This document shows, piece by piece, positions 25,787 through 35,213 of a stretch of DNA of 64,000 bases; the first letter of the stretch is position 1; every line of letters begins with the position of its first letter. The stretch is taken from positions 1-64,000 of the forward strand of contig NAEP01000045.1 of assembly GCA_002529645.1 (NCBI GenBank), read 5' to 3'. Made by a program: the position numbers and the translations under genes. Origin of the DNA: Candidatus Lumbricidiphila eiseniae (GTDB lineage Bacteria > Actinomycetota > Actinomycetes > Actinomycetales > Microbacteriaceae). The notes beneath the pieces were generated by a model, which saw only the letters and a program-made list of their open reading frames with translations, was not told the origin of the DNA and made no database searches.

Positions 25787-26850
25787 GCAGTCACCTCCCC
25801 CGGTGTTGTGGTCGGTGGAGTCAGCTCGGTGGTGTGACTGTTGCGTCGTCGGAGGAGCCCGAAGCCACCGATCCGACCCGCGAACACAGCGAGCAGGATG
25901 AGCAGGCCCTGGGCGAATATTACTCCGTACTGACTGACCTTCAGGATGATGAGTGCGTCGTTGATGGTGGCTAACACGATGGCGGCGATGACCGCCCCCG
26001 GAACCGATAGACGTCCGCCGTTCAGGGCAGTGCCGCCGATAATCGGGACGGCGAAGGAGATCAGGATCCAGCTTCCGCCGAGATCGGGCGGTGCCGAGGA
26101 GAGTCGTCCAACGTAGATGAGTGCCGCGATCGATGCGAGCGCGCCAGAGAGCATGTGTGCCAGTACGAGCTGCCGGGTGCCGCTGATTCCGGCCAGTCTC
26201 GCCGCGGAGGGATTGCCCCCCACCGCGAGCATTGATCGACCGGCCGAGCCCCAACGGTAGAGCACGAAGAGCGCCACGGCGAGCACCAGAGTAACAATGC
26301 CGATCAGGGGGAAGGGCCCGAGACGTCCCTGTCCAAAGCTCGACCACTCCCGGGGGATATCTGAGAACGCCGTAGCTTTTGTGACGCCGAGGGCGATGCC
26401 GGTGAGTGCTGCTCCCGTCGCTAGGGTCACCACAAACCCGCTGAGCCCGCTTCGTGCGATCACAACGCCGTTGATCCATCCCGCGAGCACGCCGAGGAGG
26501 ATTGTCGCGAGCGCAGAGACGGCGAGCGGGAGTGCAAGATCGGCGACCATCCAGCCGAAGAGCACGGCGGACAGGCTCCCGATGCCACTGACAGCAAGGC
26601 TGATATCGCGAACGGCGAGCACGACCATGGCGGCGAACCCAATCACCGCGTAGGTGCTGGCTTCCTGGAGGATGACAAAGAAGTTGTACTCGGTGGCGAA
26701 CGTGTTCGACAGTAGCGACACGACGGCTCCGCCAATCACGGTGGCCGCCAGTAACGGGAACCACGGTGCGGAGAATGTCTTGTCCGAGAAGGGCTTAGCC
26801 ACGAGCGGAGTTCCTTTCGCGAGACCGACTGAAGCGTAAGAATGATTCAC
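25783..26850 (-). CDS. Sugar ABC transporter permease (RbsC-like)
   Basis: Inner-membrane permease of up to 355 residues, BPD_transp_2 family. The N-terminus is hydrophilic for about 25 residues, then nine or so membrane segments follow. VGGNPSAARLAGISGTRQ and IIGGTALNGGRLSVPGA are the conserved cytoplasmic loop and glycine-rich motif. The assigned start lies inside the upstream permease gene (56-base overlap), so the true start may be further in, for example MVADLA-independent internal codons are not supported but an ATG nearer 26800 is absent. It overlaps the ATPase gene by four bases. Confidence 0.9.
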   Translation of the reverse strand: MNHSYASVGLAKGTPLVAKPFSDKTFSAPWFPLLAATVIGGAVVSLLSNTFATEYNFFVILQEASTYAVIGFAAMVVLAVRDISLAVSGIGSLSAVLFGWMVADLALPLAVSALATILLGVLAGWINGVVIARSGLSGFVVTLATGAALTGIALGVTKATAFSDIPREWSSFGQGRLGPFPLIGIVTLVLAVALFVLYRWGSAGRSMLAVGGNPSAARLAGISGTRQLVLAHMLSGALASIAALIYVGRLSSAPPDLGGSWILISFAVPIIGGTALNGGRLSVPGAVIAAIVLATINDALIILKVSQYGVIFAQGLLILLAVFAGRIGGFGLLRRRNSHTTELTPPTTTPGEVTA

Positions 26851-27814
26851 GCCGCAACTGGCCGACGACGAGGGCGATCAGCAGCACCGTCGCCTGCGCG
26901 AAGGTAAGCCAGTAGGTGGGTACGTTCAGGATGATGAGGCCAGAGAAGATGCTCCCGTAGAAGACACTGCCGATGAGGATGCCGCCGATCGAGACGTTTC
27001 CACCGGAGAGAGCAACACCGGCCAGGAGTGGGCCGATGAAGGAGAGCAGCAGCCAATCCGACCCTGTTGACGGTGAGGCTTCGGCCAGTCGGGATGTCTC
27101 CATGATCGCGGCGATCGCGCACAACAGCCCGGACACGACGTACCCGAGTAGCACGATCCGACGCACCCGGAGGCCGGAGGCCGCCGCCGCTCGCTCATTG
27201 GCACCCACCGCGAGGCTCTGCCAGCCGGGAGACGTGCGGAAGTAGAAGATCCAGAGCAGGATCGCGACCACAAGGGCCACGACAAGCAGCGGCGAGATGG
27301 CCGGCAGTAACGCTCGTCCGTTGCCGAACGCGAGGAGCACCGGTGAGGAGATCCGGTAGTGGGCAGCCTGGGTAAGCAGCAAGACACTGCCCTGGTAGAT
27401 GGAGAGGAAAGCGAGGGTCACGACGAAGCTGTTGAGGTTTGTGAAGAGTTCGACCACCGCTATTAACGCCCCCGCCGCCGCTCCGATCATCAGAGCGAGC
27501 ACCAGCACCAGTGGGAGCGGAACCGGTGTGTGGGTCACCATCAGGCCGATGGAGGCAACGACGACAACGCCGATGCCTCCAACGGCCAGATTGATGCGAC
27601 CGAGAACCATGAGGGCGGCCTGCGCGAAGCCGATCACGACACTCTGGGCTATGAGCTGACTCAGGGAGTTGAGATTGAACGGTGAGAGGAAGCCTCGCCC
27701 AAAGAGGGAGAAGACAATCCAGGTCATACCCGTCAACAGCACCAGCGACCAGACGCGTCCGTGACCGCTCACCACGCCCCGCAGTACCGGCTTCATGTGG
27801 CTTTCGCCCTTCAT
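26795..27814 (-). CDS. Sugar ABC transporter permease (RbsC-like)
   Basis: First permease of the second importer, 339 residues, nine or so membrane segments. VGANERAAAASGLRVRRIVLLGY is the conserved loop and GVALSGGNVSIGG the glycine-rich motif. The start lies in an 18-bp direct repeat (CTTCATGTGGCTYTCGCC on the plus strand, about 27792-27827), which duplicates the initiation region: ATG at 27814 and ATG at 27796 are both in frame, each with an AAGG-type ribosome site. The shorter form has 333 residues. Confidence 0.9.
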   Translation of the reverse strand: MKGESHMKPVLRGVVSGHGRVWSLVLLTGMTWIVFSLFGRGFLSPFNLNSLSQLIAQSVVIGFAQAALMVLGRINLAVGGIGVVVVASIGLMVTHTPVPLPLVLVLALMIGAAAGALIAVVELFTNLNSFVVTLAFLSIYQGSVLLLTQAAHYRISSPVLLAFGNGRALLPAISPLLVVALVVAILLWIFYFRTSPGWQSLAVGANERAAAASGLRVRRIVLLGYVVSGLLCAIAAIMETSRLAEASPSTGSDWLLLSFIGPLLAGVALSGGNVSIGGILIGSVFYGSIFSGLIILNVPTYWLTFAQATVLLIALVVGQLRRESFLRFSRSRERNSARG

Positions 27815-27844
27815 GTGGCTCTCGCCTTCTTCATCTGCTGGCAG

Positions 27845-28948
27845 CTACGGGCAGGTGAGGTATTTGTCCGCTTCGGTGAGTAGTTTCTTGGTCACCTCGG
27901 GTAGACCGTAGGGTTTGCCAATGACATCGGCCACGGTGCTGGAATCGACAAACTGGTAGCCCGAGTCCATCAGACGGTCGGTGAGGGCCGACTTCTTCCA
28001 GGGGCCGCCCGCGTTGACCGTGCAATTGTGGGTAATGATTCGGTTGAGCAGATAGGCGGCGACAAGACCCTGGCCGGATGAGTTCTGGAACATCGTGCCG
28101 TAGATGGCACCCTGTTGGATGGCCTGCATAACCTCGGGGCTGCTGTCGGCTGCCGCAAAAACGATGCGTTGATACTGGGAATTCTGCGACCAGATCTCCG
28201 CACCCGCTACTGACGGGTAGTACGACGTGGAGACAATGCCGTCGATGTGGTCGGCACTGCCGGCCAGTAGGCTCTGGATGGCGGGAGTCGCAGCGGTGGG
28301 ACTGTCGATATTGGAGACCACCTGCAAGAGCTTGACCTTGCCACCGGTCTCAGCGATGGCAGCTTCCACACCGGCCTGGCGCTGCACCGTATTTGCATCG
28401 GTGGGTTGGCCGGCCAGGAAGACAATGTTGCCTTTGCCGCCCATCTTTTTGATGACAAGCTCGGTCTGGGTCTTTGCTGCGGCCTCGACGTCGGTAGCCA
28501 GGCAGAAAAGTGCCGGAGTGGGCTGTTTGGTGCAGCCGGCCAGGTCGATGATTTTTGCGCCCTGGTCAATGATGCGCTGGTAGGCCGGTTGCAGTGCGGT
28601 CGCACCGTTGGGGAAGACGGCCATGCCGTTGACGCCCTGACTCGCGAGGGAATTGAGGGTGGTGATCTGCACCGCCGTCTCGAACGTCTGGGTGGGCGGC
28701 ACGACGTAGCTCACTTTCGCGATGTCGAACTGTTTCTGGGCGTCGGTAGCGCTCTGCTCCCACGGGGCGAAATAGATGTTCGGGCCGCCGGGAACCAGGG
28801 CGATGTTCGCTTTGCCACCGCCGGAGTTTCCGGACGAGGAAGGACTCTCGGTCGCGCTGCAGCCGACGAGCAGCACCGCTGTGGTCGCAATCGCGGCGAT
28901 ACTGAGACCCGGGTGCTTGACACCGCGCGATATGACTGGGATCAACAT
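27845..28948 (-). CDS. Sugar ABC transporter substrate-binding lipoprotein
   Basis: Binding protein of 367 residues with start ATG at 28948 after a strong AGGAGG ribosome site. The signal peptide ends in a lipobox VLLVGC, followed by a serine/glycine linker. The mature domain is of the Peripla_BP_4 type (NIALVPGGPNIYFAPWEQ, then GVNGMAVFPNGATALQPAY). It is the first gene of the minus-strand importer operon and divergent from the aldolase gene. The substrate is probably a sugar or polyol processed by the divergent pair. Confidence 0.93.
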   Translation of the reverse strand: MLIPVISRGVKHPGLSIAAIATTAVLLVGCSATESPSSSGNSGGGKANIALVPGGPNIYFAPWEQSATDAQKQFDIAKVSYVVPPTQTFETAVQITTLNSLASQGVNGMAVFPNGATALQPAYQRIIDQGAKIIDLAGCTKQPTPALFCLATDVEAAAKTQTELVIKKMGGKGNIVFLAGQPTDANTVQRQAGVEAAIAETGGKVKLLQVVSNIDSPTAATPAIQSLLAGSADHIDGIVSTSYYPSVAGAEIWSQNSQYQRIVFAAADSSPEVMQAIQQGAIYGTMFQNSSGQGLVAAYLLNRIITHNCTVNAGGPWKKSALTDRLMDSGYQFVDSSTVADVIGKPYGLPEVTKKLLTEADKYLTCP

Positions 28949-29005
28949 TGAACCTCCTGGGGACGATACTGTGATAATAGCGTGCATGAATTGTGCTTCT
29001 AACAC

Positions 29006-29020
29006 AGAATAGAACATTCT
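29006..29020. promoter_or_regulatory. Candidate DeoR operator (AGAAT-N5-ATTCT)
   Basis: The inverted repeat AGAATAGAACATTCT lies in the 251-base divergent region between the binding-protein and aldolase genes. It is the most symmetrical short element there, and the DeoR gene is the last of the flanking operon. Assignment rests on position only. Confidence 0.4.
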
Positions 29021-29199
29021 TGTTCGTGAGGCAACAGGCATCGAAGGCTCTTTTTGGATGAAATACTTGGGAAAAACGGTATTGCGCAGACTGATCCCAA
29101 TCTGTTACGTTGTTGACCTATAACGCGTGTGCCTGTTACAAAACAGACAGGGATGCCGCACGCTCACACGTTGAACCGCAGATCGGTAGGAATGTCTCA

Positions 29200-31197
29200 A
29201 TGGAGAATCGCTGGGATGAATTCGGCAACCTTTCACCGAACGCGTCGATAAGCGCGGCGCTCGTAGAGTGTGTCCAGGGATCACGCGCACTGGGATCGAA
29301 CCCGGATCTGGTTCTGCACGGAGGCGGGAACTCCTCAATCAAAGACACGGTTGTTGACATCACGGGTCGTCACATCGACGTGATTTACGTCAAGGGAAGC
29401 GGCTGGGATCTGGGCACGATCGAGCCGGGCGGCTTTGCCGGCATGCGACTGGAGCGTCTGCGTGAACTTGCAGAGATGGGTGCAATGTCTGACCCAGAGA
29501 TGGTCAACGAGCTTCGCTGCGCGATGATCAACGCTTCGTCCCCCGATCCTTCCGTGGAATCTCTGCTACACGCTCTGATCCCGCATCGTGCCGTGCTGCA
29601 CTCCCACGCCGACTCGATTGTGGCCATTACCAATCAACCTGACGCCGAGTCAATGAGCCGCGCGCTGTTCAGCGATGCGGTCATCGTCCCGTACACGATG
29701 CCCGGTTTTGATCTGGCCCAGTCCGCCAAAAGACTCCTTGTTGAGCACGCGACATCCGACACCCGGGCGATGGTGCTGCTGCAGCACGGGCTTTTCACCT
29801 TCGGTGATTCGATGGAGCAAGCGTATGCGACCCACATCGAATTCCTCACGAGGGCTGAGGAATACCTCGCCCGTATCGGAGCTCCGAGGCCCGACACTAA
29901 CGGTGAACTCGAGCCGATTCCTCCGCTTCGGATCGCGGAACTTCGCAGTGCCGTGTCGAAGGTGGCCGGTCAACCGATGATCCTCTCTCACCACTCTTGC
30001 GAGCGCATCGGATCGTTCGTGCATGCTGCAGGCTTCCCCGGGGTCTCAGAGCGTGGCACGGCGACACCGGATCATGTCATTCGCACCAAGCGTCTCCCCC
30101 TGATTGGCGCAGATGCAGCCGAGGTCGCCGTGTACGCCGAGGCCTACACCAGGTATTTCGAGCGCAATCGCGCTCGGAGCGAGGCGAAGACCGGCCATCC
30201 GATTGCGATGCTCGACCCGGCCCCTCGGGTGATTCTCGACGCGCGATATGGACTCTTTACCGTCGGTTCGACGCCGAAAGAGTCCAGTATTGTGCACGAC
30301 ATTGCACTGCACACCATGGATGTCATCGATGCTGCCGAATCGATTGGCACTTTTACCCCGATCGGTGAAGCGGATTTGTTCGATGTCGAGTACTGGGATC
30401 TCGAACAGGCGAAACTCCGCTTGGCCCGAACGCCACAGGTGCTCGCTGGCCAGGTAGCCGTCGTCACCGGCGCAGCATCCGGCATCGGTGCCCGCTGTGC
30501 GGAACGCCTTCTCCAACTCGGTGCCAGTGTCATCGGTATTGATATTTCTTCCGACAGCGAGAGCACCTTCAGCGGGCCAGCCTGGTACGGCGTGCGGGCC
30601 GATGTCACTGACTCCACCGCGGTCACCGCCGCCCTGACCGCCGGTGTCGAACGCTTCGGCGGTATCGATATTGTCGTTGTTGCGGCCGGTGTCTTCGCCG
30701 CGAGTACGCTGCTGACCCACACCGACCGCGCGGTGTGGGATCGCACGATGAACGTTAACCTCAACGCAGCTATGACGCTCTTCTCTCTTGTGCACCCGTA
30801 TCTTGTCGTGTCACCGACCGAGGCACGAATGGTCGTGATCGGGTCGAAGAACGTCGCTGCGCCCGGACCCGGTGCCGCTGCTTACTCGGCCTCAAAGGCA
30901 GCGTTGACCCAACTCGCTCGGGTCGCTGCCCTCGAATGGGCTCCCGACGGGATCCGCGTGAACATCGTGCACCCGGACGCTGTGTTTGACACGGCCCTGT
31001 GGACAGAGGGCCTGCTCGAGGAGCGCGCGGCGAAGTACGACATGACGATCGACGAGTACAAGCGTCGCAATCTTCTTTCCACCACCGTCACCACCGAGAA
31101 TGTCGCGGACATGGTGGCGGCGATGGTCACCGGAGCGTTCGCCTCGACCACGGGTGCCCAGGTTCCCGTCGACGGTGGAAACGACCGTGTCGTCTAA
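29200..31197 (+). CDS. Bifunctional class II aldolase / short-chain dehydrogenase (RhaD/RhaE-like)
   Basis: Fusion enzyme of 665 residues. The N-terminal ~420 residues are a class II aldolase domain with LHGGGNSSIKD for phosphate binding, the zinc histidines in VLHSHADSI, and LLQHGLFTFGD. The C-terminal ~240 residues are an SDR domain with VVTGAASGIGARCAE, the catalytic serine in IGSKN and YSASK. The same architecture is known from rhamnulose-phosphate aldolase/lactaldehyde dehydrogenase, where one chain cleaves a ketose phosphate and oxidises or reduces the aldehyde. With a PfkB kinase immediately downstream it probably acts on a phosphorylated ketose; rhamnose itself is not proven. The start is the ATG at 29200 (MENRWDEFG). 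Confidence 0.9.
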   Translation: MENRWDEFGNLSPNASISAALVECVQGSRALGSNPDLVLHGGGNSSIKDTVVDITGRHIDVIYVKGSGWDLGTIEPGGFAGMRLERLRELAEMGAMSDPEMVNELRCAMINASSPDPSVESLLHALIPHRAVLHSHADSIVAITNQPDAESMSRALFSDAVIVPYTMPGFDLAQSAKRLLVEHATSDTRAMVLLQHGLFTFGDSMEQAYATHIEFLTRAEEYLARIGAPRPDTNGELEPIPPLRIAELRSAVSKVAGQPMILSHHSCERIGSFVHAAGFPGVSERGTATPDHVIRTKRLPLIGADAAEVAVYAEAYTRYFERNRARSEAKTGHPIAMLDPAPRVILDARYGLFTVGSTPKESSIVHDIALHTMDVIDAAESIGTFTPIGEADLFDVEYWDLEQAKLRLARTPQVLAGQVAVVTGAASGIGARCAERLLQLGASVIGIDISSDSESTFSGPAWYGVRADVTDSTAVTAALTAGVERFGGIDIVVVAAGVFAASTLLTHTDRAVWDRTMNVNLNAAMTLFSLVHPYLVVSPTEARMVVIGSKNVAAPGPGAAAYSASKAALTQLARVAALEWAPDGIRVNIVHPDAVFDTALWTEGLLEERAAKYDMTIDEYKRRNLLSTTVTTENVADMVAAMVTGAFASTTGAQVPVDGGNDRVV

Positions 31198-31268
31198 ATC
31201 CCCATCACCAACAAGTCCCCAGTTACCCGCTGCTACGAGGGTGCACGGTCACCCCAAAGGAGGAAGTC

Positions 31269-32231
31269 ATGTCACCACGCGTCGTCGCGTTCGGCGTCCA
31301 CATTGCCGACGCACTCGGATGGCCATTCACGGTCATTCCGCCCGGTCAGGAACTGGAATTCATCCAGCAGATCAAATTCACCGCCGCCGGTACCGCCGCC
31401 GCTACCTCGGTTGTTCTTGCCAAACTCGGGATCGATGTAGCCGCCGTCGGTAAGGTCGGAGAGGACTCGATGGGTGACTTTCTCCGTTCCACCATGGCAG
31501 GTTACGGAGTGAATATTGACCATGTCACCACGACCGACCGGGCGCAAACCTCCGGCAGCCTTCTTCCGATCCGGCCCGACGGATCCCGTCCGGCCCTCCA
31601 TGTCGTCGGCGCGAATGCCGTGCTCTCTGAGGCTGATATCCCCTGGGAGCTCGTTGAGTGTGCTGAGGTGTTTCACATGGGCGGTGCGTTCATTCTGCCG
31701 GCAATCGATGGTGCTCCGATGGCGCGCATTCTGCGACGAGTTAAAGAACTCGGACTCACGGTCACGATGGACTTCCTGATGAGCCGCCGCGACGATGCTC
31801 AGGAACTCATTACCCCGTCACTGCAGTACGTGGATTACCTGATGCCCAATATTGAGGAAGCCGGTTGGCTCGTGGGCACCGACGATCGAACCGAGATCAT
31901 CCGGTGGCTGCACGACCGCGGAGTCGGCACGACCTCGCTTACCCTCGGCGGAGACGGTGTCAGCATTGCCCCGAATGGCCAGTCCGAGAGGGTACTTCCC
32001 GCGTTTGCGGTCGATGTCATCGACACCACCGGCTGTGGTGATGCATACTCAGCGGGTCTGATCTCTGGCCTTGTCGATGGGCTCGACGTTTATCAGGCGG
32101 CGACCCGTGGACTGGCTTGTGGCAGTCTTGTCGCAAGCGGGCTCGGTGCCGACTCGGGTGTCGTTGATCTCGCCCAGGTGGAGGATTTCATTGCGCACCA
32201 TCCCCGGCACCCGGCACTCGCCATGACGTGA
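31269..32231 (+). CDS. PfkB-family carbohydrate kinase
   Basis: Sugar kinase of 320 residues with start at 31269 after AAGGAGG. The N-terminal substrate region contains FTAAGTAAATSVVLAKLG and GKVGEDSMGDF. The ATP/anion-hole motif DTTGCGDAYSAG with the catalytic aspartate is near residue 252. It follows the aldolase/dehydrogenase by 71 bases and probably phosphorylates the imported sugar before cleavage. It is convergent with the mannosyltransferase gene, six bases away. Confidence 0.93.
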   Translation: MSPRVVAFGVHIADALGWPFTVIPPGQELEFIQQIKFTAAGTAAATSVVLAKLGIDVAAVGKVGEDSMGDFLRSTMAGYGVNIDHVTTTDRAQTSGSLLPIRPDGSRPALHVVGANAVLSEADIPWELVECAEVFHMGGAFILPAIDGAPMARILRRVKELGLTVTMDFLMSRRDDAQELITPSLQYVDYLMPNIEEAGWLVGTDDRTEIIRWLHDRGVGTTSLTLGGDGVSIAPNGQSERVLPAFAVDVIDTTGCGDAYSAGLISGLVDGLDVYQAATRGLACGSLVASGLGADSGVVDLAQVEDFIAHHPRHPALAMT

Positions 32232-32237
32232 ACACCA

Positions 32238-34034
32238 CTACCATCCCGGCAACCAAATGCGCAGCTGGCGGGCGGCGGCGCTCAGTGGCATCCCGGACCA
32301 CATCGGGTAGAAGAAGACCGTGAGAATAATGATGAGCCCGAAGAAGACCGCGACAACTCTCACCCGAAACTCTCGCCGCGGTCGAGGGTCGGAGGCGCGC
32401 CCGAGGAACAACCAGATACAGTACGCGAGCGCGAGCATGGTGTACGGCTGGAAGGCGATCGAGTAGAACGCGAACACCGTGCGGTTGAGGTACATGAACC
32501 ACGGCAGGTACCCGGCTGCGAACCCGAGCAGGATGAGCGCCACCTGCCACTCGCGGTATCGGACAAGTCGGTACACGAGGAAGAACACGGCCGCCGCAGC
32601 TGCCCACCAGATAAGCGGGTTCCCCAGGGCCATCACCGAGTCGGCGCACGCGCTTGCACCACAGGCCGCCTGGCCATCTTCGGTCACGGCGTAGTACATA
32701 TTCGTCGGGTGCAGCATGAACAGCCACTGCTCAGGGCTCGATTTTGCCGCATGCGGGCTTGTGACACCGAGATGAAAACCGTACACCTCCCTGTGGTACA
32801 TCCACAGACTCTGCAGACTCTTCGGCAGCCACGACCACAACCCGGTTGCTGCGTTGCCTGGTTGCATTGCCCAGCTGCGATCCCAGCCGCCGGTGGTAAC
32901 AAACCATCCCGTCCACGAAGCCAGGTACGTCACAAGCGCGATCGGCACATACAACACAAACGACACAGGGCCCTGTTTCAGGATGCCTCCGGCTGCCCAG
33001 TTACGCAGGCCCAACCGTCGTCGCTCCAGAGTGTCGACGACGACGACGTAGAGCCCGAGCGCGAGGACAAACCACACACCGGACCACTTCACCGCACAGG
33101 TCGCACCGACCGCGATAGCTGCGGCAAACAACCACGGTCGATTCCAGATTGCCGGACCCCAGTGATGATGGTGGGGTGCGCAGGCCAACCGGTCGGCCAA
33201 TTTCCGCAGTGAGCGTTGCCGATCAAGTAGGACGAACCAGAAACTCAGCAGTCCAAAGAGCATCACCCAGTTATCGAGCAGTGTGATCCGGGACATGACG
33301 ATCGCGTTGCCGTCGACAGCGAGGAGGAATCCGGCGATGACGGCGAACGCTGTTGATGAGAATAGTCTCCGGGCGAGCATCATGAGCAGGAAAACCGCAG
33401 CGATGCCCGCGAGAGCGGTGGTGATCCGCCAGGCGAAGGAGTGGTCAACACCAAAGAGAAGCATCCCCAGTCCAATGAGCCACTTCCCGAGTGGCGGGTG
33501 CACGACGTACGAGCCAGCATCCAAGAATGCGGGAACGTGCCCCTGACTGAATCCGGTATCGGCCTTGTCTGGCCACTTGCTCTCGTAGCCGTTGTTGACG
33601 AGGGTCCAGCTATCCTTCACGTAGTACGTCTCATCAAACACAAGGGAGTTGGGAGATCCCAGATTCCACAGCCGGAGCACTGCAGCGATGAGGGTAACCA
33701 GCAGGGGCGCCCCCCAATACCAGAGTGCCAGCCGTCGTGGCGTGTTGAGGAGCCGGGCCGAGAGGTCGTCGAGAATACTGCCGCGCGCGATAGGTGTGGT
33801 GGGTGTTTCGGTGAGCCTGTGGGACTCTTCGGCGGGTGTGCAGGGCTCCCCGGAGCTCGTGTGGCATTTATCGGGATGGCACCGGAGCGGTGACTCGGAT
33901 TGTGCAGCGTGTGCGAAGTCACTGGTGTCATCGAGATGTCCCGAGGGTGGGGGCTCGGATGCGTCAACGGCCCCCTCGGTGCAATGAACGGGCGGACTGG
34001 GCGCAGTGGGCTGCTCAGGATCAGCGACGGACAT
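32238..34034 (-). CDS. pmt: Protein O-mannosyltransferase (dolichyl-phosphate-mannose type, Pmt)
   Basis: Membrane glycosyltransferase of 598 residues that transfers mannose from polyprenyl-phosphate-mannose to secreted proteins. After a ~100-residue hydrophilic leader comes a GT39-type core with the acidic loop FDETYYVKDSW, HPPLGKWLIGLGM and a series of about ten membrane helices; WLFMLHPTNMYY and WYLPWF-like loops follow. The leader (low complexity, Pro/Ser/Glu/His-rich) is longer than usual and contains a decayed paired repeat at residues 25-54. The ATG at 34034 has GAGGG upstream. Divergent from rsmI, as in many actinobacteria. Confidence 0.92.
   Translation of the reverse strand: MSVADPEQPTAPSPPVHCTEGAVDASEPPPSGHLDDTSDFAHAAQSESPLRCHPDKCHTSSGEPCTPAEESHRLTETPTTPIARGSILDDLSARLLNTPRRLALWYWGAPLLVTLIAAVLRLWNLGSPNSLVFDETYYVKDSWTLVNNGYESKWPDKADTGFSQGHVPAFLDAGSYVVHPPLGKWLIGLGMLLFGVDHSFAWRITTALAGIAAVFLLMMLARRLFSSTAFAVIAGFLLAVDGNAIVMSRITLLDNWVMLFGLLSFWFVLLDRQRSLRKLADRLACAPHHHHWGPAIWNRPWLFAAAIAVGATCAVKWSGVWFVLALGLYVVVVDTLERRRLGLRNWAAGGILKQGPVSFVLYVPIALVTYLASWTGWFVTTGGWDRSWAMQPGNAATGLWSWLPKSLQSLWMYHREVYGFHLGVTSPHAAKSSPEQWLFMLHPTNMYYAVTEDGQAACGASACADSVMALGNPLIWWAAAAAVFFLVYRLVRYREWQVALILLGFAAGYLPWFMYLNRTVFAFYSIAFQPYTMLALAYCIWLFLGRASDPRPRREFRVRVVAVFFGLIIILTVFFYPMWSGMPLSAAARQLRIWLPGW
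33873..33960. repeat. Paired direct repeat in the Pmt leader, 60-bp period (locus 6, decayed)
   Basis: Arms 33873-33900 and 33933-33960 agree at 19 of 28 positions and end together at CTCGGAT. The insert is 32 bases (33901-33932). The encoded leader shows the matching pair SEPPPSGHLDD and SESPLRCHPDK, 20 residues apart. On the minus strand one arm keeps GGGA at positions 19-22. Confidence 0.55.
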
Positions 34035-34154
34035 GCCCTCACCCTATTGGACTGGGATGTACCCAGGTTGGATTGAGATGCACCACAACTGGCCCGACTG
34101 GACCACATATGCCCCGGCGGTTTGAGCCCCGATTCGGGGTGACATGCTTGGGGG

Positions 34155-34967
34155 ATGCTTATTCTCGGTGCGACACCCATCGGCAACCTGGGGGATGCCT
34201 CGCCACGCCTGCGTGATGCGCTTGATGGTGCGACAACCATCGCGTCGGAAGATACCCGGGTGACCCAGCGGCTGCTGGTCGCGCTGGGAGTGACCAATCG
34301 CCCCCGCCTTATTGCCCTGCACGAACACAACGAACGCCAACGGGCCGCCGACATTGTTGAGCTCGCACGAGAGTCCGATGTGCTCGTGCTCAGTGACGCG
34401 GGCATGCCGACCGTGTCGGATCCCGGATTTCCACTCGTCACGCACGCGGTCGAGGCGGGGGTGAGAGTAACCGTCATCCCTGGCCCGTCGGCTGTAACAA
34501 CGGCACTTGCGCTGTCGGGGTTGCCGACCAATCGGTTCGCGTTTGAGGGTTTTCTGCCACGCAGAGCGGGGGAACTTGCGCGTGCGTTGAGCGCACTCAC
34601 GAGGGAGAGACGCACGCTCGTGTTCTTCGAAGCACCCTCGCGCATCGCGGCGACTCTCACCGCGATGGCGACGGCGTTTGGGCCCGACCGCCGCGCGGCG
34701 GTGTGTCGCGAACTCACGAAGCTCCACGAGGAAGTGCGGCGGGGTTCACTCGGCGAGCTTGCCGAGTGGGCGGCGGGCGGTGTGAGAGGTGAGGTGTGTG
34801 TGGTCGTGGCCGGTGCCGAGGAGGAGGCGGTGGGCACCGAGGCGGCGGTTGCCCGGGTGCGGGAACTCGTGGCATCCGGATATCACACGAAGGACGCGGC
34901 CGCACTGGTCGCCGCCGAGACGGGCATGAGCAAACGAGACCTGTACCAGGCAGCTCTCAATCAGTAG
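34155..34967 (+). CDS. rsmI: 16S rRNA (cytidine-1402-2'-O)-methyltransferase
   Basis: SAM-dependent tetrapyrrole-methylase-fold enzyme of 270 residues. MLILGATPIGNLGDASPR at the N-terminus, EDTRVTQRLL, and LSDAGMPTVSDPGFPLV with VTVIPGPSAVTTALALSG are RsmI hallmarks. The C-terminal part (GYHTKDAAALVAAETGMSKRDLY) is the usual small helical domain. It is divergent from pmt and precedes metG, the conserved actinobacterial order. Confidence 0.95.
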   Translation: MLILGATPIGNLGDASPRLRDALDGATTIASEDTRVTQRLLVALGVTNRPRLIALHEHNERQRAADIVELARESDVLVLSDAGMPTVSDPGFPLVTHAVEAGVRVTVIPGPSAVTTALALSGLPTNRFAFEGFLPRRAGELARALSALTRERRTLVFFEAPSRIAATLTAMATAFGPDRRAAVCRELTKLHEEVRRGSLGELAEWAAGGVRGEVCVVVAGAEEEAVGTEAAVARVRELVASGYHTKDAAALVAAETGMSKRDLYQAALNQ

Positions 34968-35012
34968 TACGTCGTTTCGCGCTACCTCCACTGGTTGTTG
35001 AGCAGTCGGCAA

Positions 35013-35101
35013 GACCGGTCCCCGCGATGACTGCGGCTGCCTGCCCTCGCCGCGCGCGGCCTCCGCATCGGGCGACCGGTCCCCGCGATGAGGGTGATCG
35101 G
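35013..35101. repeat. Paired direct repeat between rsmI and metG, 61-bp period (locus 7)
   Basis: The 18-mer GACCGGTCCCCGCGATGA occurs at 35013-35030 and 35074-35091. If the arms are taken as 28 bases, the first 18 are identical and only three of the last ten match. The insert would be 33 bases (35041-35073). The second arm continues GGGTGATCGG, so it looks much like a type I-E repeat (GGTCCCCGCG...GGGTGATC). Confidence 0.7.
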
Positions 35102-35213
35102 TGCACGTTTCGAACGCATCTCTGGTCTTTTTCCTCGCTGGGCTACCAGCGGAGCGACCGCACCCTTCGCGGCCGCACTCCGCGATACCCGTCGCGCCCA
35201 TAGGATTGAGCGC

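Noticed and set aside
35013-35101. A conventional two-repeat CRISPR array, suggested by the I-E-like repeat and 61-base period
   Set aside because: The arms at the ten loci have different sequences, there are never more than two copies at a fixed 60-61 spacing, and no cas genes or leader are in the window. Independent duplications fit better than one array family.
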